The translations under genes were made by a program, and so were the position numbers. A model generated the notes under the pieces. That model worked only from the letters and a program-made list of their open reading frames with translations, did not search any database and was not told the origin of the DNA. From Pelagophyceae sp. CCMP2097 (taxonomy: Eukaryota; Sar; Pelagophyceae), in contig MU657305.1 of the NCBI GenBank assembly GCA_026770575.1, positions 64,098 through 89,922 of the forward strand: a DNA stretch of 25,825 nt. The letters run 5' to 3'. Positions 18,816 to 25,825 of this stretch are shown here, in pieces (position 1 is the first letter of the stretch; every line of letters begins with the position of its first letter).

Positions 18816-18834
18816 AAGATGACGTTGATGCACT
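18796..18834 (+). repeat. 18-bp perfect hairpin spanning the aldolase stop codon
   Basis: AGTGCATCAACGTCATCT (18796-18813) is followed by AAA and then its exact reverse complement AGATGACGTTGATGCACT (18817-18834). The TAA stop (18813-18815) sits at the tip. The last coding bases therefore recur inverted at the beginning of the 3' UTR. Confidence 0.95.
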
Positions 18835-19138
18835 CAAGTCCACCTTGAACAAAGGATGGCCGGCGCCGCATCGAGGCGACTGCGACTGCGGCCCCGGGTG
18901 TAAAACCGCTGAGGCACCTCTGGCCAAAGTAGAAACTTGTAATCATTGCTGCATTCAACGGTGTTGCATTTTACCGGTGCCAACAGAAAAGGCCCCGAGG
19001 TTTCGTCCCAAGTGAGTCAGGATTGGTGTGTATACCCGCGGAGTTTCACGCAGCGGGCGTCGCCGAAAATGGCTTTTTGTAAACTGACTTCCCTGAAATC
19101 CTAAAGATCCAAAGAACACGCAGCTCCGCGCGCGCCAG
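18816..19138. other. Intergenic region, no gene seen
   Basis: 323 bases between the aldolase and the next + strand gene. It includes the right arm of the stop-codon hairpin. The stretch 18910-19110 is AT-richer and probably contains both the 3' end of the aldolase transcript and the promoter of the following gene. Confidence 0.4.
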
Positions 19139-20613
19139 ATGGCCGAGCCCGCGCGCTTCGTCGCAGTCGAGCCCGGGCTGGGCGTCGAGCCCCGCCCCGA
19201 GCAGGCGGCCGATTCGCAGCCGTCGGGCAAAATCGAAGCGGGGCTCGGGCTTCCCAATGCGGCGCCGCCCGCGGCCCGCGACGACGAGCCCGAGGCCCAC
19301 GGCGGAGGAGCCGCGGCAGCCGCGCCCGGCCCGGCGCCCGGCGCCTCGGCGGCGCGGCCGAGCCGCAGTGACGAGAGCCGCGAGGCAGAGAGCCGCGAGG
19401 CACAGGCCCCATGGGCCGCAGAGGGAAATTCCGCCGCAGAGACCAAGGCCAAGGCCAAGGCGTCCGGCGTGCCTCTTTTGCCTCGCGGCCACGCGTTCTC
19501 GCGACTGCGCGTGCGCGTCCGCCTCTTCGTCGTGGGCGAGGCGCAGCCGCTCTTCGAGGCCGAGAGCAATCTTCATTCCGAGGCCGACAAGCACATGAGC
19601 GCGTGGCAGTCGCCCGAGGCGCGCGCGTACCTGGCGCACCCGTGAGCCGCGTCACTTGGTGGCGCCGGTGGAGCGACCGACGGCGTGCCCGTAGGTCGAC
19701 CGAGACGTACCGCGACATGCACCGCCTCCCCGTGACGACGGCGCACACGTTCTGGCACTTACCGCGCGGCGATGCCGCGTGGTGCGCGCCGTGGCGGTGC
19801 GTGGCCAAGGAGGAGCTCCGGGGCGTGGGGCGTTTCGACTTTCGCGGGCCGCGCGAGTGCGACAAAGCGCTGTACACGTTGGAGCCCCGCCTACCCTGGA
19901 CCGTCCTCGCCGTGGTGCGCTCGTTTGCGGCGCCGACGCGGCGCCTGCCGACGCGCTCGGTCCGCTTCGGCGCAGGACGCGAGACCGTGGAGCTGCGCGC
20001 GGAGCTGGCCTTTGTTTGGCCCGGGTCGGGCGAGGAGCGCGTCTCGTTCGGCGTGCCGTGGATTCACGAAAACTACGTAAGCGGCCTCACCTACAACTTC
20101 AAGCTGCCCTTTGGCGGCGACTTGGCTGCTGTGGATGACGGCTCGAGGGGCTACTACAATGCGGGCGCAATCGTCGACTTCTGCGACGTCGACCTTTACA
20201 GGGGCGCAAATATGCACTTCCATGGCCACCACGTGCGGCCTAACCAGATCCACGGCGAACTCCACGTGCGAGGGGCCGAGCTCGAGTTCTTCGTCAGCTC
20301 GAGCAACTGCCCCTACTTTTGCGGCTGCTCGGCCTTCAAGCCCAGCGCGAACCGGTGCCTCCGTGCAAATCGAGAAAAAAAAATCCCGTCTATACGGCAA
20401 GGAAGATACAGCGCCGACGCAGGCGTCGACATCCTCGCCGAGCTCGCCTCTTCGCTCGACGCCGTCAAGCTCAAGACGTCGACGCGCGCCGAGTTGGACG
20501 CATGGACCAGACCGAAAAGGGAGGAATTCGAATACTACGAAGCCAGGATTGGAAACCTCGACTCCGACTCGGAGCTCTACTACGAAAGTGACTACTCGGA
20601 GAGTGAATTGTGA
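19139..20613 (+). CDS. Unknown protein with His/Cys-rich core and acidic C-terminus, two exons
   Basis: Exons 19139-19641 and 19695-20613, intron 53 bp (GTGAGC..CCGTAG). The join gives YLAHP-STETYRDMHRLPV; 473 residues. I do not recognise the family. Residues 1-110 are Ala/Glu/Pro-rich and look disordered. RLRVRVRLFVVGEAQPLFEA begins a folded part, and the region from about 185 to 400 is rich in aromatic residues: TTAHTFWHLPRGDAAWC, VPWIHENYVSGLTYNFKLPF, GYYNAGAIVDFCDVDLYRGA. It contains a histidine cluster (MHFHGHHVRPNQIHGELHV) followed by a cysteine group (SNCPYFCGC and NRCLRA), so metal binding is possible; this is inference. The tail is acidic and Tyr/Ser-rich (LDSDSELYYESDYSESEL). A run of nine A near 20385 is a possible slippage point, but the frame after it still reads well. 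No membrane segment or signal peptide is evident. Confidence 0.7.
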
Positions 20614-20908
20614 GTGAAGACTGGTGACACCAATGTGGACCGTCCTCGTCCGTCCGGCTCGAGGTCCTCCGGCTCCGGTGCGACGACGAAAGACGCCGAA
20701 CGCGCCCTCGATTTTCGTTCAAAAAGTAGACTTCTTTGTATGTGCTCAAGGATTCGGCCTCGCCTGGAACAGGGTCAGGCTTGCCGACAAGGCCCCGACG
20801 TGCGTATAACAGCGAGATCCGCGAGGCTGGCGGAAGGCCCCGAGGAGCATGGAGATCCGGGAGACTTCCGAAAAGGGTCCTTGTTACGTCGCAGAGGCCC
20901 GCGGGCCG
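20614..20908. other. Intergenic region between convergent genes, no gene seen
   Basis: 295 bases between two stop codons on opposite strands. Nothing recognisable; short frames only. Confidence 0.4.
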
Positions 20909-22329
20909 TCAGTGCCGCTGCGTTTCAAAGGCAAAACGGAGCGCGTCGCGGATCGGGACGAGCGGCACGCCGAGCTAAAAGCGTGGGTTGAAACGGATGC
21001 AAAGGCGGCCCCCACGCGTGGACTCACCTCGTGGACAAAGTTCGCAGAGTCCAACTCAACTCGGAGCGGTGACGGGTACGGGCAGTCGAAACCGCGCGGC
21101 GCCGAAACGACGGCCGAGTCCGCGTCGACGCCGACGACGCAGGCGAGGATGCGGCCGACGTCCGCGCGAGAGAGGCAGTCCGGGCCTGCACCACTGCGCT
21201 CTTGGGGCTCGGCACACGGGATTCTGCAAGCGCACCTCCGGCGTTGAGGTGCAGGAACAGAGGCGGGTGCGTCAGCCGCGCCTGGCGTCCGCCGTAGACG
21301 ACGGGCGCGGCTGGCACGACAGGACGCTGCACGACTCACCTTTTTGTCCGCGAGAGAAGTCTCGCTCGGCGTCGTCGCGGCCACGAGCGCCTACGCGTCG
21401 GCATCGTGTGCCTTCGCTCGCGCGAGGCGCGACGGGCCCCCGGGTCAATGATCGACGCGCCTCGACGTCTGCCTGTTCAGTGGTGCGAACGTGTGCCACT
21501 CCAAAACGGTCAATGGCGCTCCGGACGCCGCCGAGGATCTGCCGGATCTACGAAGCACGGTCTCCTTTGAGGACGCGAGGCGTCTCTCCTTGGCACGGTA
21601 CTTCGACGGACCAAAACTACTCACGTCTACGAAGTTCCGAAACTCGTCGTTCCACAGCTTCGTCTCCCCGCCGGCAGAAAATCGCGAAAGGAGCCACTGC
21701 GCAAACTTGCGCGTCGCCAAGTCGTCGGGCCGGAACGGCGCGGGGGCGCCTAGGTCCGCCGACGGTCGGCAAGTTGCGCGGGGCCTTTTAATCGCACCGA
21801 GGATGTTGGAGCATCGGAGGACGATGCATCTCGGCCAGGGCGCGTCGGCGAGGCATTTCTCGAAGCGGAGCTTTGAACGACCATAAACGTTAGCAGGTTT
21901 TGCCTCGTCGATGGCGCGCTTGGCCCCAGCGACGCTCGCGCCGCCGTCCGAATGCGCATCTTCAGCATCGGCGAGCACAATGTCCGTCGAGAAGTGAATC
22001 AATAAAGCGTCGGGGCAGCATGCGAAAAGGGCTTCCATGAGGAGCACTGGACAGTTGACAGCGTCCGCACTCATGGGGTCGGCCTCGCAAGCCGCCGGTG
22101 ACGCCATCGCCGCCGCGTTGACGACGACGTCGGGCAGCGTCGTCCACAGAGCTTTGGCGACGGAGTCCGCGTCCGTCAGGTCGAGACGGACGCTCGATAC
22201 ATTTTCCGCTTGGAAGGGCGCCTCTACGCTCCGATGCGTATACGTCACCTTAAACTTCGCCTCGACGCGCAGGCACTCCACCAAGTGCTGGGCCACGTAG
22301 CCGCTCCCCAGCACGAGCACTCGGACCAT
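20909..22329 (-). CDS. RmlD/MAT2B-like extended SDR (NAD(P)-dependent sugar-nucleotide reductase type), five exons
   Basis: Exons on the minus strand, listed 5' to 3': 22329-21625, 21390-21340, 21281-21236, 21185-21028 and 20974-20909. Introns are 234, 58, 50 and 53 bp; three donors are GTGAGT and one is GTGCGC. Phases close to 341 residues. The N-terminus MVRVLVLGSGYVAQHL is a Rossmann nucleotide-binding strand and turn, but GSGYVAQ departs from the usual GxxGxxG. PDVVVNAAAMASPAACEADP matches the RmlD VNAAAYT-type motif. STDIV precedes the catalytic YGRSK (Tyr-x-x-x-Lys). WNDEFRNFVD leads into the substrate-side half. HLNAGGPDCLSRADVGRILA, formed by joining exons 3 and 4, is the family's NVGGPERLSR-type motif and strongly supports the splicing. 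The end VPLVPIRDALRFAFETQRH fits the family C-terminus. Members reduce dTDP-4-dehydrorhamnose or act as regulatory subunits of methionine adenosyltransferase; the substrate here is unknown. Intron 1 has the least certain boundary. Confidence 0.85.
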
Positions 22330-22457
22330 CTCCCGACGACGTCGCGGCGCCCGGGCGCTCGGGTGTCGCTAAAATCGACCCTTTCCAAATGGCTTTTAAC
22401 AAGCTCCCGATTGGGCCCGGTGACCCCGACGGTCCGCTCCTCGAAGGCTCTGAAGCT

Positions 22458-24977
22458 TTATGATTCTTCCGACTTGTCCCAGTTTTCGGTCTTGGCTCGG
22501 AGGTAGCCTTCGCGCGATGAGCTGGTCCTGAGGGCGCCCCATTCCAAATAAGGCACTCGTAGCAGTTGCCAGCCGAGGCTGCGCAACACCCTCTCTTTGA
22601 ACTTGGACGAACCGTTCAAGACGCGCGTCCGTTCGCCCGACCGAGAGCCGACGAGGTAGTGCGCCGGGCCGTCGAATTCGACCGCGAGCTTGGTTTCTGG
22701 TTGGGCCATGTCTAAACGGAATCCTTCCGCGGTGACGTGCTCAAACTCGTGCGCCCATCCAATTCGGGTCAAAGCCGCCGACGCGTCGCGCTGCGCGCGC
22801 GACGGCGAAGGGCCTTGGCGGAGGTGCGCCGCTTTGAGGGCGGTCTCGTGTTTGCTCAGGAAGAGCGTGAGCGCGTGGCCCGGCGCGTCGAGTCGGAGGT
22901 GGACGTAGACCTGGTGCAGCTGCGTCAGCTCGTCGGGGCCAAAGGCTTCGATCTTCGGCTCGATCTTTGAAGCGATGGCTTCAAACAGCAAGGGCGCCTG
23001 AAAGCCCGCCGTGGAGAAGGCCCAGGCAGTGTTTGAGAGCTCTTGCAGCGAAAATTGCCCGACCTTCTTCTCCGCCTCTGCCGCCAAGGCCGAAAAGAGC
23101 GCCTCGTGCGACTCGGCCGCGCCCGACGTCGCAAAGGCCCACGCCGTGTTGGCCAGGGCCTGCGTGTTGAACGAGGCCATCTTCGACCTCGCTTCCTTCG
23201 CGACGGCTTCAAACAACAGCGAAGAATCGACGCCCGCGGTGGAGTACGCCCAGGCGATGTTCCCCAAATTTTGAGGCGTCGATAATCCAATCTTCAACAC
23301 GGCTTCCGCCGAAACGGCTTCAAATAAGACCGGCGCCGCAACGCCCGCCTTTGCAAAGGCCCAAACAATGTTGGCGAGGTTCTGCGGGTTGAACGTCGCC
23401 ATCTTCTTGGACGATTCCGCAGCGACCGCTCCAAACAGCAACGGCGCCTCGAAGCCAGCCCTCGCAAAGGCCCAGGCCATGTTGGCGAGCTCTTGCGACT
23501 TGAACGCCGCCATCTTCTTCGGGGCTTCCAAAGCGACCGCTTCAAATAAAGCTGGCGCTGCCACGCCGGCCTTTGCAAAAGCCCACGCCGTGTTGGTGAG
23601 CGCCTGCGTGTTGAACGTCGCTATCTTGCTCGAGGCCTCTTTTGCGACGGCTTCAAAGAGCACCGGCGTCTTGATGCCCGCCGTCGAAAAGGCCCAGACG
23701 ATGTTGGCGAGGTCTTGGGCGTTGAAGGATGCAATCTTCTGAGGTGCCTCTTCCGCGACGGCCTCAAACAATTTCGGCGATTCAACGCCTGCCGTCGAGA
23801 AGACCCAGACGATGTTCGCCAGCGCCTGCGGGTTGAACGATGCCATCTTCCGAGGGGCTTCTCGAGCGACCGCTTCGAACAAGGCAGGGGCTGCAAAACC
23901 CGCAGTAGAATACGCCCAGACGATGTTTGCGAGCTCCTGCGAGTTGAACGTATGAATCTTCTTCGGCGCCTCGGCGGCGATTTGCGTGAACAAAGTGCGG
24001 TGCTGCTCGGCGGCGCCGGAAGTGGAGTAGGCCCAGGCAGTGTTGGCCAACGCCTGGGAGGAGAACGTGCCCATCTTCTTCGCCGCCTCGAGAGCCACCG
24101 CTTCAAACAGGAAAGGCGCCTCGATGCCTGCCGTGGCATAAGCCCAGGCAGTGTTGGCGAGGTTCTGCGCGGAAAAGGTGCCAATCTTCTTCCGTGTTTC
24201 GAATGCGACGGCGTCTAATAAAAACTGCGTCTGAGCGTGGCCGACTTTTGCAGAACCGCCGTTGCTCACCTTTGCCGCGCCCCAGCACGCGTTCGAAAGC
24301 TCGCGAGCCTCCCACTCGGAAGCATCGTCGAGGACGCTCGCCGTCGCTTTATCGACGAGCTTTTGCAGTTGAGGTTTCGAGCTTTTGTCAAACGTCCGCC
24401 AGAGCACGCCCAGCCTATGCAAAGACGTGGCGACGTTGACGTAGTTGAAATCTGCCGAGCTGGCCTCGAAGACGGCCAAGACTGCTTGGCAACTGTCGGC
24501 GGTGACGAGTTGCTTGTTAATCGCAATCGCAGCGTTGTTCGAAGGCCCCTGCTTCCGCTTCGCCTTGCGCTGGCCGGCGTCGTCGCACGGCGCCGCGAGC
24601 TCGACGGTGACGCGGCGGCCGCCGACTCTAAGACCGGCGAGTTGTGTCTTGGCGGCGCCGTACGAGTCCGCGTCTATCGTAACGAAGGCAAAGCCGCGGG
24701 ATTCACCCGTCGCGCGGTCCACGGGGATGCGCACGTTGCTGACTTCGCAGACGGGCGCGAAAGTCTCGCGGATCAAGGCCTTTGTCGCGCCGCGAGGGAG
24801 GTTGCGCACGAAGAGATCAGCTTTCACGGGCACCAGGTCCGCCTTGGCCGCAGCAGCCGGCAAGAGGTCCGCCTCCGGCGCCGGAGACGGGGCCTGGACC
24901 GCCGGCACCTTGGCCTGCGCCGGCACCAGCGCCGCCGCGCCGTGCAATAAGCAGAGGAGGGCCAGGAGGCCGCGCAT
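22458..24977 (-). CDS. RRM + 37-residue helical repeats + RAP domain protein (organellar RNA-binding)
   Basis: A single-exon frame of 839 residues. The ATG at 24975-24977 begins MRGLLALLCLLHGAAALVPA, a signal peptide; a following transit-like segment is compatible with plastid import. An RRM occupies about 53-128, with RNP2 LFVRNL and RNP1 RGFAFVTI. The family segment VATSLHRLGVLWRTF comes next. Eleven good repeats of 37 residues (about 245-660) follow, with degenerate units at both ends; typical is SFNAQDLANIVWAFSTAG, then LFEAVAKEA. A C-terminal RAP domain spans about 755-820 and keeps LDMAQPETKLAVEFDGPAHY, FKERVLRSLGW and LLRVPYLEWGAL. RAP proteins (FASTK, algal OPR factors) act in processing or translation of organellar RNA. 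An RRM ahead of the repeats would add a second RNA-binding module. The stop is 128 bases upstream of the SDR gene, on the same strand. RNA target and organelle are unknown. Confidence 0.9.
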   Translation of the reverse strand: MRGLLALLCLLHGAAALVPAQAKVPAVQAPSPAPEADLLPAAAAKADLVPVKADLFVRNLPRGATKALIRETFAPVCEVSNVRIPVDRATGESRGFAFVTIDADSYGAAKTQLAGLRVGGRRVTVELAAPCDDAGQRKAKRKQGPSNNAAIAINKQLVTADSCQAVLAVFEASSADFNYVNVATSLHRLGVLWRTFDKSSKPQLQKLVDKATASVLDDASEWEARELSNACWGAAKVSNGGSAKVGHAQTQFLLDAVAFETRKKIGTFSAQNLANTAWAYATAGIEAPFLFEAVALEAAKKMGTFSSQALANTAWAYSTSGAAEQHRTLFTQIAAEAPKKIHTFNSQELANIVWAYSTAGFAAPALFEAVAREAPRKMASFNPQALANIVWVFSTAGVESPKLFEAVAEEAPQKIASFNAQDLANIVWAFSTAGIKTPVLFEAVAKEASSKIATFNTQALTNTAWAFAKAGVAAPALFEAVALEAPKKMAAFKSQELANMAWAFARAGFEAPLLFGAVAAESSKKMATFNPQNLANIVWAFAKAGVAAPVLFEAVSAEAVLKIGLSTPQNLGNIAWAYSTAGVDSSLLFEAVAKEARSKMASFNTQALANTAWAFATSGAAESHEALFSALAAEAEKKVGQFSLQELSNTAWAFSTAGFQAPLLFEAIASKIEPKIEAFGPDELTQLHQVYVHLRLDAPGHALTLFLSKHETALKAAHLRQGPSPSRAQRDASAALTRIGWAHEFEHVTAEGFRLDMAQPETKLAVEFDGPAHYLVGSRSGERTRVLNGSSKFKERVLRSLGWQLLRVPYLEWGALRTSSSREGYLRAKTENWDKSEES
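22980..24245 (-). repeat. Eleven tandem units of about 111 bp (coding)
   Basis: DNA of the helical repeats in the RRM-RAP protein. Unit spacing is 37 codons, except two units with two extra codons (SGAAEQHRTLF and SGAAESHEALF). These two share the same insertion, suggesting internal duplication of a block. Confidence 0.9.
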
Positions 24978-25362
24978 CGCAGCCGGAGAGTGGTGCTCTC
25001 CAGAGACTCTCGCAGAGCCCGGCGCTTTTTTGCGAGCGAGAGCGCAGTCGGCGGGCGACTGGGACCGCTCCTCGTCGAGACGGTGGAGGCGTGAAGGTTC
25101 GACGCGCCACCGCCGAAATGTTCAACTCGCCGAATGGATTGGACTTGATGCCGACGTGAGGAGGCGACTGAATTATCTGACCAAACCGTCGGCGTTCGAC
25201 GTTGATCCGAGGGCCCCAAGACGGCCCCACGCGGAGTGTCCACAAAACGAACGGAGTGCCGCCGACGACCCCTGCGTTGTGGCGAGGATGCCCGCGAGTA
25301 AAGCAAGCTCCAAAGCCGCAATTGCGAAAAGCACGCCGAGTCGAGAGACAGCACCAATGACA
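24978..25362. other. Intergenic region, no gene seen
   Basis: 385 bases upstream of the RRM-RAP gene and downstream of the WD40 gene at 25363. Probably holds the RRM-RAP promoter. No repeat copy like those next to the other WD40 genes was found here. Confidence 0.4.
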
Positions 25363-25825
25363 TTAGAATGCGGCGTCCCAGAGCCGCGCCGTTGTGTCGA
25401 AGCTCGCCGTCACGATGCGCTTGCCGTCAGGCGAGAACGCGCAGCTCAAGACGGGGCCGGTGTGCCCATCGAGCGTCGCCACCAGCGCGCCCGTCTCGGC
25501 GTCCCAGAGCCGCGCCGTTGTGTCGCCGCTCCCCGTCACGATGCGCTTGCTGTCGGGCGAGAACGCGCAGCTGTAGACGTAGCTGGTGTGCCCCTCGAGC
25601 GTCGCCAGCAGCGCGCCCGTCTCGGCGTCCCAGAGCCGCGCCGTTTTGTCGCCGCTCCCCGTCACGATGCGCTTGCCGTCGGGCGAGAACGCGCAGCTCA
25701 TGACGTGGCTGGTGTGCCCCTCGAGCGTCGCCACCAGCGCGCCCGTCTCGGCGTCCCAGAGCCGCGCCGTTGTGTCGGCGCTCGCCGTCACGATGCGCTT
25801 GCCGTCGGGCGAGAACGCGCAGCTC
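25363..25825 (-). CDS. WD40-repeat protein, C-terminal part (truncated by window edge)
   Basis: The stop TAA is at 25363-25365, and the frame is open through the window end at 25825. Four WD40 units of 42 residues are visible: [20 protein letters not shown], then [19 protein letters not shown], and so on, ending FDTTARLWDAAF. The units are almost identical to each other and to those of the gene at 12085-13289. A protein-interaction propeller is expected. Its N-terminus lies outside the window, so any F-box-like part cannot be checked. Together with 2-355 (+) it makes the two window ends inverted copies of one repeat type. Confidence 0.85.
   Translation of the reverse strand, partial: SCAFSPDGKRIVTASADTTARLWDAETGALVATLEGHTSHVMSCAFSPDGKRIVTGSGDKTARLWDAETGALLATLEGHTSYVYSCAFSPDSKRIVTGSGDTTARLWDAETGALVATLDGHTGPVLSCAFSPDGKRIVTASFDTTARLWDAAF

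Noticed and set aside
17778..18833. 351-codon minus-strand frame opposite the aldolase
   Set aside because: Mirror frame of a strongly conserved enzyme; its sequence carries no family motif.
20849..21247. 132-codon + strand frame
   Set aside because: It overlaps the last exons and introns of the minus-strand SDR gene, whose splicing restores a conserved family motif.
22980..24245. CRISPR-like or satellite array (regular 111-bp period)
   Set aside because: The period is 37 codons of a continuous reading frame with conserved protein motifs; the units are diverged coding repeats. The same holds for the 126-bp WD40 units.

Overview
The window looks like nuclear DNA of a photosynthetic stramenopile alga, most likely a pelagophyte of the Aureococcus type. 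This is inferred from four things: very high GC, tightly packed genes on both strands, very short spliceosomal introns, and a class II fructose-bisphosphate aldolase whose N-terminus is a signal peptide followed by an AFAP-type plastid motif. No prokaryotic operon, rRNA, tRNA, CRISPR array or complete transposon was seen.

Layout. The window opens inside a WD40-repeat array (2-355, +). Two + strand genes with predicted N-myristoylation starts follow: an unknown 487-residue protein (1135-2598) and a three-exon 1156-residue protein joining a C2 domain, a Gln/Tyr/Gly prion-like tract, an acidic linker and a family-49-type glycosyltransferase domain (3137-6698). Next are a four-exon secretory or plastid protein with a lipocalin-like C-terminus (6969-8982, +) and a two-exon protein built almost wholly from helical repeats of about 37 residues (9184-11368, +). 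A WD40 gene with an F-box-like N-terminus and a 405-N assembly gap lies on the minus strand (12085-13289). Beyond it are a tentative seven-exon unknown gene (13527-14634, +), a RAP-domain protein interrupted by a single-base frameshift (14916-16459, -), the plastid aldolase (17236-18815, +), an unknown two-exon gene with a His/Cys-rich core (19139-20613, +), a five-exon RmlD/MAT2B-like extended SDR (20909-22329, -), and an RRM + 37-residue-repeat + RAP protein (22458-24977, -). The window ends inside another WD40 array (25363-25825, -).

Themes. (i) Three members of one organelle-RNA-binding repeat family, with different architectures, lie within 16 kb. (ii) WD40 arrays of 126-bp units occupy both window ends and the gap, so they probably set the assembly breaks. 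(iii) Many introns are 44-115 bp, and several start with the hexamer GTGCGT. Gene models below were assembled by hand from reading frame, splice signals and homologous motifs. (iv) Two long perfect hairpins occur in transcribed sequence: one around the aldolase stop codon, one in the targeting-peptide region of the frameshifted RAP gene. (v) A GGGCCAGCC...AAGCAAGCAA repeat occurs three times, each time beyond the 3' end of a WD40 gene.

Most genes here look like independent housekeeping, organelle-expression or signalling genes. I see no single pathway cluster. The best candidates for something undescribed are the C2/prion-like/glycosyltransferase fusion and the RRM-repeat-RAP family.
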